Virus record (IMG/VR): IMGVR_UViG_3300031759_000022
Span: 1 to 57,373 of that record
DNA from: a virus
Reading direction: 5' to 3' (one strand)
DNA length: 57,373 nucleotides
The number at the start of each line of letters is the position of its first letter. Position 1 is the first letter of the stretch. Made by a program: the position numbers and the translations under genes. Shown here one piece after another: positions 1-8,500 of this stretch. The notes below the pieces were generated by a model, which was not told where the DNA came from, did no database searches, and saw only the letters and a list, made by a program, of their open reading frames with translations.

Positions 1-2
1 CG

Positions 3-266
3 CCCCTGGTTGCCAAAGGAAAAATCTACATACCCGAGGACGCCAAACTTAAAGGTGAATACGCAGAATGGTCAAAACGTTTCTTGCGCCAAGTCTGTTC
101 ATTTCCAGAAGCAGGGGGGCATGATGATTATGTTGATAGTTTATCCCAAGCATTAAGAATATTAAGGGATTCAGGCTGGATTCGGTTAGATCCCCTACCC
201 GCCCGAGATTATAACTATGCAGATGAGGACCCAAAACGACGAATTGCAAATCCTTATGCACAATAA
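3..266 (+). CDS. terL: Terminase large subunit, C-terminal fragment
   Basis: The reading frame is open from the left edge, so this is the 3' end of a longer gene. The visible 87 residues match the C-terminal part of a phage terminase nuclease domain: a beta strand (KGKIYIP), then a helix region ending in FPEAGGHDDYVDSLSQAL. The HDDYVDSLSQA segment is the conserved late nuclease motif in which an acidic residue helps bind the catalytic metal. The full protein would be the ATPase/nuclease motor that packages DNA into the prohead through the portal encoded next. The rest lies outside the window; in a circularly permuted genome it would join the right-hand side. The stop codon is one base before a late-promoter element. 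Confidence 0.85.
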   Translation, partial: PLVAKGKIYIPEDAKLKGEYAEWSKRFLRQVCSFPEAGGHDDYVDSLSQALRILRDSGWIRLDPLPARDYNYADEDPKRRIANPYAQ

Positions 267-267
267 A

Positions 268-297
268 GGGCGGATTCCCGTACTTTATTGCATTAGT
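268..297 (+). promoter_or_regulatory. Phage promoter element, site 1 (portal)
   Basis: GGGCG (268-272), a 15-nt gap, then TTGCATTAGT (288-297), followed by GTATATAGGG. It is one of seven copies with exactly this spacing. It starts just after the terL stop codon and lies 38 bp before the portal start. Promoter function is inferred from recurrence, fixed spacing and position. Confidence 0.75.
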
Positions 298-335
298 GTA
301 TATAGGGAAGTCTATCCAACAAATTTATAGAGCTT

Positions 336-3221
336 ATGGCACAACCACAACTACCGATCCAAAATGGCAATACTTTGCCTAACCTCGACAGCCTTGAAGA
401 TATCCATGAAAAGGAGTCTCAAGATGACGCGATGGAGGACTACGCGGAAGAATTTGATTTAGACGACGATGAAGTTGAACAGGAGGTTATAGAACTTTCG
501 GACGGTTCCGTGGTAATCAACTTTCAAGAAAAACAAGGCCCAAAAAAGAATCCAAGTTTCTATGAGAACTTAGCCGAAGTGTTTGATGAACAGACACTTC
601 AATCTTTGGCTATTGAGTATTTGGATCTGATAGATGTCGACAAAGAAGCGCGCGAACAAAGAGATAAGCAGTATGAAGAAGGGCTTCGTCGCACAGGCCT
701 TGGTAAGGACGCCCCTGGTGGTGCTACTTTCGACGGTGCTTCTAAAGTTGTTCATCCCGTCATGGCCGAAGCTTGCGTTGACTTCGCCGCTTCCTCATCC
801 AAAGAGTTGCTCCCACCAGATGGGTTGGTTAAGTCCAACATCAAAGGAAACTCCGATCGAAAGAAAGAAGATACCGCCGATCGTAAAGTAACCTTTATGA
901 ACTGGCAGCTCACTGAGCAAATTCCAGAATACCGAGACGAGATGGAACAGCTGCTGACCCAGCTCCCACTCGGCGGTTCCCAATTCCTTAAATGGCGCTT
1001 TGACGAAGAGCAAAAGCGTCCAACCTGCGAATGGGTACCAATCGACGCAATTTTGCTGCCATATGCAGCATCAAACTTTTACACAGCCCAACGTGTAACC
1101 GAAGTACAAGACATTACAGAAGATACTTTCCTATTACGAGTTGAATCCGGTATCTACCGCGATATTGATTCAGAGTATTCTTCCGATGCACCATTAAACG
1201 ATCAAACTCGCAGCCAAGAAGCTAACGATAAAATCGAAGGTAAACAAAACCCGTCTAAAAACATCGACGGTTTGCGTCGTGTTTACGAAATTACTTGCTT
1301 TATGCGGTTAGATGATGATCCTGAAACTGAAGGTCGTCGCGCCCCATATATTTTAACTATTGACGAAACTAGCTCTGAAGTTATTTCGTTATACCGTAAC
1401 TGGGAATCCGGCGATGAAAAACTTGAGAAGCTTGATTGGTTCGTGGAGTTTAAATTCATTCCTTGGCGTGGTGCTTACGCCATCGGATTGCCTCATCTTA
1501 TTGGTGGCCTCGCCGCTGCTCTTACTGGTTCTCTTCGTGCTTTGCTTGACGCTGCTCATATCAACAACAGCCAGACGATGCTTAAGCTCAAAGGCGGACG
1601 AATTGGAGGTCAATCTGATCGAATCGAACCGACTCAAGTAGTAGAAATTGAAGGAGCTCCCGGTGTTGATGACGTTCGTAAGATCGCAATGCCAATGCCA
1701 TTTAACCCACCTTCATCAGTACTGTTTAGTTTACTTGGTTGGTTAACAGATGCGGCTAAAGGTGTAGTCACCACTTCTGAAGAAAAGATTGGCGAAGCAA
1801 ACAACAACATGCCTGTTGGCACAACCCAAGCTCTTATTGAGCAAGGTGCTAAGGTATTCTCCTCAATTCACTCCCGTTTACACCGCTCACAAGCTAAATC
1901 TTTAGCAATCATCTCACGTATCAATCATTGGTACTTGGATGAAATGGATAATCAGTCCGGTGAAGAGATTGAAGTACGCGACTTTGCTTACAACAACGAT
2001 GTACGTCCAGTTTCAGATCCTAACATTTTCTCTGAAACTCAGCGTCTTGCCCAGAACCAAGCCCTTTTACAAATGGCTACCTCTGCACCTCCAGGTATGT
2101 TTAACCTTCGTGCAGTGTATCAACGGATTTTGGCTCAGTTAAAGATCCCTGCAATTGGCGAAGTGTTACCTAATCCCGTTGGAGTAGTAGAATCTAACCC
2201 CGCATTAGAAAACGTCTCTATGACAATGGGGCAACCAGCTGCTGCTTTCCCCGATCAGGACCATATTGCGCACATTCAGGTTCATTTAGAATATGCAAAC
2301 AATCCAGCATATGGCGGAAACCCTGTAATTGGGCCTGCTTTTGCACCACATGCCTTAGAACATATCAAACAGCATTTAACTTTACACTATTTGCAAGAAA
2401 TGCGTGGCTATGTTGCTAAAGCAAGTGGTGGAAAAGACAAATTTGACCTGCATAAAGAAAAAGCTCTTGATGGTGATGCACAAAAAGCATTAGCTGTTGC
2501 TTCACGTATGGTAGATAACGACGCTAAAACCAATTTAGCACCGTACATGCAGCAAGTTCAAGCACTAGCACAGAAAGTTGCACAAGCACAACAGTCCCAA
2601 CAACAAGCTTCCATGATGTCAGACCCAACAGCTGCGGTTATTATGCAAACCCAGATGGCTGAAACCAAACGCAAGTCAGAAGAAGCTCAAGCTAACATGC
2701 AACTTGATAGTAAAAAGATGGAACAAGACTACCAAGTTAAAGTTGCAGAGCTTCAACAAAAAGTTCAAGAGCTTCAAGCTAAGTATCAGACGCAAACAAG
2801 TATTGATAACCAACGTAATGCAACAGATATTGCCATGGCTAACATCAATAATGCTGCAAAAGAGCGTGTTGCTATGATTGGCGCACAAACACAGATGAGC
2901 CAACAACAAATTGCGCTTGATTCTGAGCAAAATCAATCTGCAATGGAGGCTATCAACGCATCTAATTCAGATATTAGGCAACATGGCTTAGCTGTACAGC
3001 AACAAACTTTCCAACAACAAGCTGAACAAGTTAAAAATCAAATCGCAATGCAAAATGCTCAGCAACAACACGCACAAGAGCTGCAACAAAACGATCAACA
3101 GCACCAACAAGGCTTACAACAAGCCGATCAACAGCACCAACAAGCAATGGTACAAGCAGCGCAGCAACAAGCTGCACAACCAGAGCAAGCACAACCAACA
3201 ACCCCTACTGAAGGACAATAA
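336..3221 (+). CDS. Portal protein with long Gln-rich C-terminal extension
   Basis: This 961-residue protein lies directly after terminase and before scaffold and capsid, the usual place for the portal, the dodecameric ring that is the DNA channel and packaging docking site. Residues 1-90 are acidic. The central part (about 90-640) has a portal-like mix of helices with motifs such as VVHPVMAEACVDFAASSSKEL and SLLGWLTDAAKGVVTTSEE. From about residue 690 to the end it becomes a long Gln/Ala-rich helical region, in the manner of the P22 portal barrel but longer. The family assignment rests on context and overall character, not on a catalytic motif. It is preceded by promoter site 1 and its stop overlaps the next start (TAATG). 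Confidence 0.8.
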   Translation: MAQPQLPIQNGNTLPNLDSLEDIHEKESQDDAMEDYAEEFDLDDDEVEQEVIELSDGSVVINFQEKQGPKKNPSFYENLAEVFDEQTLQSLAIEYLDLIDVDKEAREQRDKQYEEGLRRTGLGKDAPGGATFDGASKVVHPVMAEACVDFAASSSKELLPPDGLVKSNIKGNSDRKKEDTADRKVTFMNWQLTEQIPEYRDEMEQLLTQLPLGGSQFLKWRFDEEQKRPTCEWVPIDAILLPYAASNFYTAQRVTEVQDITEDTFLLRVESGIYRDIDSEYSSDAPLNDQTRSQEANDKIEGKQNPSKNIDGLRRVYEITCFMRLDDDPETEGRRAPYILTIDETSSEVISLYRNWESGDEKLEKLDWFVEFKFIPWRGAYAIGLPHLIGGLAAALTGSLRALLDAAHINNSQTMLKLKGGRIGGQSDRIEPTQVVEIEGAPGVDDVRKIAMPMPFNPPSSVLFSLLGWLTDAAKGVVTTSEEKIGEANNNMPVGTTQALIEQGAKVFSSIHSRLHRSQAKSLAIISRINHWYLDEMDNQSGEEIEVRDFAYNNDVRPVSDPNIFSETQRLAQNQALLQMATSAPPGMFNLRAVYQRILAQLKIPAIGEVLPNPVGVVESNPALENVSMTMGQPAAAFPDQDHIAHIQVHLEYANNPAYGGNPVIGPAFAPHALEHIKQHLTLHYLQEMRGYVAKASGGKDKFDLHKEKALDGDAQKALAVASRMVDNDAKTNLAPYMQQVQALAQKVAQAQQSQQQASMMSDPTAAVIMQTQMAETKRKSEEAQANMQLDSKKMEQDYQVKVAELQQKVQELQAKYQTQTSIDNQRNATDIAMANINNAAKERVAMIGAQTQMSQQQIALDSEQNQSAMEAINASNSDIRQHGLAVQQQTFQQQAEQVKNQIAMQNAQQQHAQELQQNDQQHQQGLQQADQQHQQAMVQAAQQQAAQPEQAQPTTPTEGQ

Positions 3222-3445
3222 TGGCAACTAAAAAACAAGACGGTGGTGAATTAGGCTTCCGTAAAACATACAAAATGACAGGAACACCTGGTAATGCAGG
3301 CGGCCCTGGTGAAAAAACTATTGATGCAGGTAGTTCTGGCTCCAAGCGCGCTAACAATGCTGTACTTAACGGAAATAAAGTTAAGTCAAGCAAAGTTGGA
3401 CCAGATAAAAACTTAAAAGAAGTTAAAACTGGTAATTTCTATTAA
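3221..3445 (+). CDS. Small basic hypothetical protein
   Basis: A 74-residue Lys/Gly-rich protein whose start codon overlaps the portal stop (TAATG), so translation is probably coupled. The sequence is low complexity (GTPGNAGGPGEKTIDAGSSG) and probably mostly unstructured. Its position between portal and co-chaperonin suggests a head-assembly role, but no family was recognised. Promoter site 2 follows immediately. Confidence 0.6.
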   Translation: MATKKQDGGELGFRKTYKMTGTPGNAGGPGEKTIDAGSSGSKRANNAVLNGNKVKSSKVGPDKNLKEVKTGNFY

Positions 3446-3448
3446 TTA

Positions 3449-3478
3449 GGGCGGAATCTTTCATATTGTTGCATTAGT
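3449..3478 (+). promoter_or_regulatory. Phage promoter element, site 2 (scaffold/capsid operon)
   Basis: GGGCG (3449-3453), 15 nt, TTGCATTAGT (3469-3478). It lies between the 74-residue ORF and the head-assembly genes. The next start codon (3485) is only six bases downstream, so if TTGCATTAGT occupies the -10 position, transcription would begin at or near that ATG and the first message would be leaderless. Confidence 0.75.
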
Positions 3479-3484
3479 AAGAGT

Positions 3485-3673
3485 ATGAAAGACTTTTTGT
3501 CCACAATTATCTCTCGTACGAGAGATGAAAAACGTAAAACTGCAGAAACTGTTGCTGCAGGATACAACGTACACGACTTTAGTGATTACCAGCGTTTAGT
3601 TGGCCGTCACGAAGCGTTCCAAGTAGTATTAGATATTATTGATGAACTTTTAACAGAAGACGACGAATCGTAA
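3485..3673 (+). CDS. Small hypothetical protein, possibly from a leaderless message
   Basis: A 62-residue acidic, mainly helical protein (DYQRLVGRHEAFQVVLDIIDELLTEDD). It is the first gene after promoter site 2, with its ATG six bases past the TTGCATTAGT box and no in-frame alternative start upstream. No family was recognised. It is followed by the co-chaperonin gene 20 bp downstream, so it probably belongs to the head-assembly operon. Confidence 0.55.
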   Translation: MKDFLSTIISRTRDEKRKTAETVAAGYNVHDFSDYQRLVGRHEAFQVVLDIIDELLTEDDES

Positions 3674-3693
3674 GATTCAGAAAGGATTGCCGG

Positions 3694-4134
3694 ATGGCAA
3701 TTGATTTTAATGTGAAGGACGAACCAGATACACGCTCAGAGATTGAGTGTTTTCCTGATGTAGATCCTGGTGTAGAAATTCTTGGAGACAGAGTATTGGT
3801 GCAGTTACGCCGAGAAAAGCTCACAAGTAAAGGTGGTATTTTCCTTGTGGAAGAAACCAGACAAACGTTGAAGTTTAACGAGACAGTAGCTAAAGTACGT
3901 GATGTAGGACCCTTGGCATACAAGAGTCCTGATGACCTAACACCCTGGCCTGAAGGCAATTGGTGTAACGTTGGCGATTTAGTTCGCACTATCAAGTACG
4001 GCGGAGACCGTTTTGTTGTGAATGCAAACGATGATGGCGCACCCGTGGTATTTATTACACTTCAAGCGCGCGAAGTGATCTGTAAGATCAAATCATTTGA
4101 AGCAGCACAAAAAATGAAAGCGTTTGTAGATTAA
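3694..4134 (+). CDS. GroES-like co-chaperonin
   Basis: A 146-residue protein with a Cpn10-type fold signature at about residues 28-110: VEILGDRVLVQLRRE at the start, a mobile-loop-like stretch (KLTSKGGIFLVEET), then KVRDVGPLAY and VGDLVRTIKYGGDRFVV. Host GroES is about 97 residues; here there is an acidic N-terminal extension and a helical tail. Phage co-chaperonins such as T4 gp31 replace GroES so that GroEL can fold the capsid protein. Its place just before scaffold and capsid fits that role. An AGAAAGGA-type ribosome-binding site precedes the ATG. Confidence 0.75.
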   Translation: MAIDFNVKDEPDTRSEIECFPDVDPGVEILGDRVLVQLRREKLTSKGGIFLVEETRQTLKFNETVAKVRDVGPLAYKSPDDLTPWPEGNWCNVGDLVRTIKYGGDRFVVNANDDGAPVVFITLQAREVICKIKSFEAAQKMKAFVD

Positions 4135-4157
4135 CAAACTTTTGTAGAAAAGAAGAT

Positions 4158-5147
4158 ATGGCAGAAAATGAAAAAGACGTTCCTATTAAGGAACGTGAAG
4201 ACGGCTCGGTATTAGCCAAAGTGGAGTTTCCTGAAGAAATTGAGGACCACGAAGAAAAAAAACCAAAGAAAAAAGACGAAGAAGAGCACGATGAAGATGC
4301 AGAAGAGCATGCCGAGGAAGACTTGGATGATGACGAAGCTGCAGAAACTACCGAAGAGCGTGAAGCAATTCGAGAAGCCCGTCGTGAAGAGCGTAGACTT
4401 AAAAAAGATTTAAAAAAGCAACGCGATCTTTCCGCAAAGAATAAAATTAACGCACTTGAGCGCCGTAACGCGGAACTTGCAGAGCGTTTAGCTAAAGTTG
4501 AGAACACAGCCTCATCTTACCAATTTGCACAGTTAGACAAGTCCATTGAAGACGAAGCTACCCGTGTTGAATACGCTAAAATGAAAATGGTACAAGCTGC
4601 TCAGTCCGGTGATGTTGTAGGTCAGATGGAATTTTTAGAGCAACTAACAGATGCTAAACAGCGTTTGAACCAAGCTCAGCATTACAAAAAACAACAAGTG
4701 GATCAAGCACAAGCACCAAAACAAAACGTGCCAAATCCAATTACTACTGAGGTTCAAGCCAACGCAACACAGTGGCTTAAAAAGAACTCTTGGTATGATC
4801 CACAAGCTAGAGATATAGATAGTAAAATTGCTAAAGTAATTGACCAAGAACTCGTTACTGATGGTTGGGATCCAAGTGATCCTGAGTATTGGGAAGAGTT
4901 AGATAATCGTTTGCAATCCCGTTTACCCCATAGATACACATCTAAGGGTGGAAAAGAAACTAAACGTTCAGCAGGCCCAACAGCCTCTAGCCGTTCAGCA
5001 AATTCCTCATCACAAAAACCTGGAACTATTACCTTGAGCAAAGCTCGAGTTGATGCAATCAGGGATGCAGGATCATGGGATGATGTAGAAAAACGAAACA
5101 AAATGATCCGAGCATATGCTCGTTATGATCGTGAAAATAAAGGTTAA
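4158..5147 (+). CDS. Capsid assembly scaffolding protein
   Basis: A 329-residue, highly charged protein. Residues 20-110 are dominated by Glu, Asp and Lys with heptad-like character, then a helical region rich in Gln/Ala (about 110-200) and a basic Ser-rich C-terminus. This composition, and the position just upstream of the capsid genes, is typical of internal scaffold proteins that guide prohead assembly and then leave. No protease domain is visible in it or nearby, so exit without proteolysis is possible. The next gene follows after five bases. Confidence 0.7.
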   Translation: MAENEKDVPIKEREDGSVLAKVEFPEEIEDHEEKKPKKKDEEEHDEDAEEHAEEDLDDDEAAETTEEREAIREARREERRLKKDLKKQRDLSAKNKINALERRNAELAERLAKVENTASSYQFAQLDKSIEDEATRVEYAKMKMVQAAQSGDVVGQMEFLEQLTDAKQRLNQAQHYKKQQVDQAQAPKQNVPNPITTEVQANATQWLKKNSWYDPQARDIDSKIAKVIDQELVTDGWDPSDPEYWEELDNRLQSRLPHRYTSKGGKETKRSAGPTASSRSANSSSQKPGTITLSKARVDAIRDAGSWDDVEKRNKMIRAYARYDRENKG

Positions 5148-5152
5148 TTAAA

Positions 5153-5710
5153 ATGGCAACGAACCCAAGAATCAAACGTGACTTAGAAGACCGTCTTTTA
5201 GATAGAGTCGAAGAAACGAAAGAACGGATCGCTAATGACGATCTATCCGCAGCATCCAAGAAGGAACGTGTAGCTGCGTTCCGTGATAAATGGCAGAACA
5301 GTGCATTACCGGATTTGCCAAACGGGATTATTCCCGGATTCCATTTGTGCTGGTTATCCACTACAAATAATTATGACAGTATCGACAAACGATTAGCATT
5401 AGGTTATGAACCAGTTAAAGCCTCAGATTTAGGAAAAGGCTTTGAAAACTTAGGTAAAATGAACGCGGGCAAGTTTGAAGGCTGTGTTAGCTGTAACGAA
5501 ATGGTTCTCTTTAAGTTACCAGAAGAAATCTACCAAGAAGTAATGCGTATGTTGCACCTTGAGGATCCCCTTGAGCACCAACGTAATATCACTGCTGCTG
5601 TTCGGGGCTCTGCCCAAGAAGGCAAAGGTGGTCGCTCAATTCTTGAAAGAGGAATTCTGGAAATGGAAAAGGAAACCGAAAAGGCGAATAGTAATGTTCG
5701 TTTTTCATAA
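5153..5710 (+). CDS. Hypothetical head-operon protein
   Basis: A 185-residue protein between scaffold and the virion proteins. The N-terminus is charged and helical (RIKRDLEDRLLDRVEETKERI); the centre contains LPNGIIPGFHLCWLSTTN and a later SCNEMVLFKLPEEIYQEVM segment. No catalytic motif was recognised. Its five-base spacing from scaffold suggests translational coupling and a role in head assembly or the mature head. Confidence 0.6.
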   Translation: MATNPRIKRDLEDRLLDRVEETKERIANDDLSAASKKERVAAFRDKWQNSALPDLPNGIIPGFHLCWLSTTNNYDSIDKRLALGYEPVKASDLGKGFENLGKMNAGKFEGCVSCNEMVLFKLPEEIYQEVMRMLHLEDPLEHQRNITAAVRGSAQEGKGGRSILERGILEMEKETEKANSNVRFS

Positions 5711-5737
5711 CATTCTTCAAAAACAAAGGAAATATTA

Positions 5738-6400
5738 ATGTCTACGACATACCAACCCTTTGGTCTGAAGCCCGCTTACCATCCAAGTGGTCTAGATCGC
5801 GCAACTGCATTCGTTGGCACAAACAGCTTCCAAGCTGCTACTGACAATTCATACAACGCGCCTTATGGTCTCACAACTGGTCAGGCTTTTTACCAATATC
5901 AACCAGTCGGAATTAATTCCTCTGGTCAATTAGTTCCTGCTGCTACTGCAGCTGGCACAAGCCGCTTCTACGGTGTATTCGACGGTGTTGAATTCACAGA
6001 CTCACAAGGTCGTCGTTCTGTAGCTAAATGGGCTTCTAAGCTCGCTTTAGATGCTTCTACACAAATCGTATTCTGGATTTTTAGTGATCCAGCATTGGTT
6101 TACGAAGCACAAGTAAACGGTTCTGTATTACCTACAGCAATCGCACAAGAGTACAATTTTGACGCAACAAACAACCCAACCGTTGGCTATGCTATCGGTA
6201 ACGGTGGTGCTGGCTTTAGCTTAACAGCTCTAGCTGCTACTTCAGTAGCTTTAGGCGCACAAGGTCAGGTTAAAGTTGTTGGATTAGGACGTGAAGCAGC
6301 ATTCCCAGCGGGTCAAACCAATGCTTGGGGTGATACATTCACAATCGTTCAAGTTCAAGTCGCTAACAGCCAATTGGTCGCTCCGTCGATCTCGGTTTAA
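5738..6400 (+). CDS. Putative head decoration protein
   Basis: A 220-residue protein directly before the major capsid gene. It starts MSTTYQPFGLKPAYHPSG and consists mainly of predicted beta strands rich in Ala, Gly, Thr and Val, with no charged coiled coil or enzyme motif. Small beta-rich proteins encoded next to the capsid gene are often capsid decoration or cement proteins; that role is inferred from position and composition. The ribosome-binding site is AAAGGAAA before the ATG. Confidence 0.55.
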   Translation: MSTTYQPFGLKPAYHPSGLDRATAFVGTNSFQAATDNSYNAPYGLTTGQAFYQYQPVGINSSGQLVPAATAAGTSRFYGVFDGVEFTDSQGRRSVAKWASKLALDASTQIVFWIFSDPALVYEAQVNGSVLPTAIAQEYNFDATNNPTVGYAIGNGGAGFSLTALAATSVALGAQGQVKVVGLGREAAFPAGQTNAWGDTFTIVQVQVANSQLVAPSISV

Positions 6401-6423
6401 TTAAAAACGAAAGGTAATAAGCA

Positions 6424-7341
6424 ATGGCAACTCCAATGCGTAGTACGGACTTTCGTGCGGTAGTCGAACCGATTATCAACGAAGTCTTTGACGGTGTTTA
6501 CGAACAACGTTCCGACGAGTGGAAAGGATTTGTTGAACAAGTCCAAGGTATTCCACGTAACTACCACGAAGAAGTAATGCTTTATGGTATGAACGCAGCT
6601 CCTGCAATGCCTGATGGCACTCCAGTTACCTACGATCAAGGTGGTACATTGTACATCACCCGCTTCATCTACCAAATCTATGGCTTGGCTTATGCTTTGA
6701 CCAAAGTTTTGATGGAAGACGGCGATCACATCCGTATCGGCTCAACCTTCGCTAAGCATTTGGCTCAATCCATGATTGAAACCAAAGAAACTTTGTGCGC
6801 TAACTTGTTGAACTTCGCGTTTACAGCTGGTTACACTGGTGGTGATGGCGTAACTTTGATTAACACAGCCCACCCAATCGCCAATGGTGGTTCATACTCT
6901 AACCAGTTATCCACAGCTGCTTCTTTGAGCCAAACTTCTGTTGAACAGATGTTGATTCAAATCCGCTCCGCTGTAGACAACAACGGTAAGCGTATTCGCC
7001 TCAAGGCAGAGCAATTAGTAGTTCCACCAGCACTCGAGTTCCAATCAGAAGTAATTCTGAAATCGGTTCTCCGTTCTGGTACTGCTGATAACGATTTGAA
7101 CCCTATCAAATCAACAGGCATGTTGCCTAAAGGTACACACGTGGTTACACGTTTGTCCTCTAGCAAAGCTTGGTGGGTTCAGACTGATGCAGAAAATGGT
7201 CTCATGCTCGTAATGCGTCGTCCAATGGAAAAATCCATGGAGGGTGACTTTGAGACTGACTCCATGCGTTACAAGGCTACTGAGCGTTACGCAACCGGTT
7301 GGCACGATGGCCGTAACATTTTCGGTACAGCTGGTCTGTAA
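6424..7341 (+). CDS. Major capsid protein
   Basis: A 305-residue protein that is the best capsid candidate: it follows scaffold, ends the head operon and has its own strong terminator. Its features recall the Mu gpT-like branch of the HK97 fold: an N-terminal helix (FRAVVEPIINEVFDGVYE), a long helix near residues 110-135 (AKHLAQSMIETKETLCANLL), the segment LINTAHPIANGG, and a C-terminal TERYATGWHDGRNIFG strand region. It assembles the icosahedral shell. The fold assignment comes from remembered family patterns and could be tested by structure prediction. Confidence 0.8.
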   Translation: MATPMRSTDFRAVVEPIINEVFDGVYEQRSDEWKGFVEQVQGIPRNYHEEVMLYGMNAAPAMPDGTPVTYDQGGTLYITRFIYQIYGLAYALTKVLMEDGDHIRIGSTFAKHLAQSMIETKETLCANLLNFAFTAGYTGGDGVTLINTAHPIANGGSYSNQLSTAASLSQTSVEQMLIQIRSAVDNNGKRIRLKAEQLVVPPALEFQSEVILKSVLRSGTADNDLNPIKSTGMLPKGTHVVTRLSSSKAWWVQTDAENGLMLVMRRPMEKSMEGDFETDSMRYKATERYATGWHDGRNIFGTAGL

Positions 7342-7371
7342 CGTTGTATTTTAGCAACAAGCTGTAATAGT

Positions 7372-7402
7372 AAAAAGGCCCACTCAAAAGGTGGGCCTTT
7401 TT
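7372..7402 (+). terminator. Rho-independent terminator after the capsid gene
   Basis: GGCCCAC and GTGGGCC pair around a 7-nt loop (TCAAAAG), with AAAAA before and TTTTT after. The symmetric A and T tracts could make it work in both directions. It ends the head operon started at promoter site 2. Confidence 0.9.
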
Positions 7403-7406
7403 CATG

Positions 7407-7412
7407 TATAAT
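7407..7412 (+). promoter_or_regulatory. Host-type -10 box before the HNH gene
   Basis: A perfect TATAAT lies right after the terminator. A start site seven bases downstream would fall on the A of the ATG at 7419, giving a leaderless HNH message. No clear -35 is present. Confidence 0.35.
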
Positions 7413-7418
7413 AACATT

Positions 7419-7871
7419 ATGGCAAGAGATTTAGAAAACGCAAAAAAACTTAAAAAAGAATGGTATGAGCGTAATAAAACGCTTACTATTGAACGCGCAA
7501 TTAAGTGGCAAAAAGACAATATTGAAAGAAAACGTGAAATAAACACAAAATGGCGAGAAGAAAATAGAGAACAGCACAACGCCACAAATCGTAAATGGGA
7601 TGAAAGTAACAAACCCATCAAAGCAGCATTACAAGCTAAACGCAAATCAGCAATCCTTCAACACACCCCAGCTTGGGATCCACATGCACCCCTCATTATA
7701 GCAAAATATCAACTAGCCAATATGCTCTCTATAGCATCTGGCGAGCCATACCACGTAGACCACATTATCCCACTTCAAGGCCGTAAAGTATCCGGCTTGC
7801 ATGTCTTTTCAAACCTCAGAGTAATCCCCGGAGCAGAAAACTGCCAAAAATCAAACAAATACCCTGTTTAG
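7419..7871 (+). CDS. HNH homing endonuclease
   Basis: A free-standing HNH nuclease of 150 residues. The N-terminal half is a charged helix suited to DNA contact; the C-terminal part has the HNH core: YHVDHIIPLQGRKVSGLH, then NLRVIPGAENCQKSNK. The VDHI and GLHVFSNLRV segments supply the metal and DNA ligands. An in-frame ATG also exists at 7404, but it falls in the terminator tail; 7419 is preferred because of the TATAAT box. The gene sits in the gap between the capsid terminator and promoter site 3, and its stop codon overlaps that promoter (TAGGGCG), a neat insertion that does not disturb neighbours. Confidence 0.8.
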   Translation: MARDLENAKKLKKEWYERNKTLTIERAIKWQKDNIERKREINTKWREENREQHNATNRKWDESNKPIKAALQAKRKSAILQHTPAWDPHAPLIIAKYQLANMLSIASGEPYHVDHIIPLQGRKVSGLHVFSNLRVIPGAENCQKSNKYPV

Positions 7872-7900
7872 GGCGGAATGTCCTTATTTTTTGCATTAGT
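7871..7900 (+). promoter_or_regulatory. Phage promoter element, site 3 (virion/fibre operon)
   Basis: GGGCG (7871-7875), 15 nt, TTGCATTAGT (7891-7900), then AGTTATAGGA. The first G is the last base of the HNH stop codon. The next gene starts at 7995, leaving a leader of about 85 nt. Confidence 0.8.
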
Positions 7901-7994
7901 AGTTATAGGAAGATATATCCCATTCTGAATACCGATACTTCCCGGTACGACGACTCAGAGACAGTTTGGGGTTCCACTGAGATAAGGAATTAAA

Positions 7995-8447
7995 ATGTCA
8001 ACAACATTCACAGGCCCATTACGCATCAATAAGCGTAACAACCCAACAAACAACGGCGTAATCGCCCCTTCAAACACCGGTGCAGCTGAATGTACCGTTC
8101 AAAACGCAATCGTTGGCGGAACAGCAACTACTGTTGTAATCCCTGCTGGCTCTATTATTGCAAACGTCCGTGATTATATTACTACCGCAGCTGGTACACC
8201 TGCAGCAACAAATATTACCGTAGCAGGAACAGTTGTAGGCACATTAACTGATGCTGCAGGTGTTAATGCTATTACTTTTGCTTCTGGTGCAACAGCTGTT
8301 GGCCTATTAGCAAACGTAGGTACTAGCGATGTAACTATCAGCTACACAGCCGGTGCTTCTGCAGTTGGTACGTTTAGCGTAACTTACACACCACGTAATA
8401 CTGACGGAACAATTACTCCTATTGGTTCTGGATTCACTAACTCGTAA
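7995..8447 (+). CDS. Putative virion decoration or fibre-base protein
   Basis: A 150-residue protein, almost all Ala, Gly, Thr, Val and Asn, predicted to be beta-rich, with repeated strands such as NITVAGTVVGTLTDAAGV. There are no catalytic residues or coiled coils. It is the first gene after promoter site 3 and precedes other virion proteins, so a structural surface role is likely but not shown. The ribosome-binding site is AAGGAAT. Confidence 0.55.
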   Translation: MSTTFTGPLRINKRNNPTNNGVIAPSNTGAAECTVQNAIVGGTATTVVIPAGSIIANVRDYITTAAGTPAATNITVAGTVVGTLTDAAGVNAITFASGATAVGLLANVGTSDVTISYTAGASAVGTFSVTYTPRNTDGTITPIGSGFTNS

Positions 8448-8457
8448 TTAATTGCCT

Positions 8458-8476
8458 CGGGGGCTTCGTGCCCCCG
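8458..8476 (+). terminator. GC-rich hairpin, possible attenuator
   Basis: CGGGGGC and GCCCCCG pair with a 5-nt TTCGT loop. No T tract follows directly, so it may only weaken read-through or protect the upstream message. Confidence 0.5.
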
Positions 8477-8500
8477 TGTTAACTTTTAAGGAAATTAATT

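Noticed and set aside
4088-4507. A 139-codon antisense frame, Ser-rich
   Set aside because: It is the antisense of Glu/Lys-rich scaffold codons and has no own start signals.
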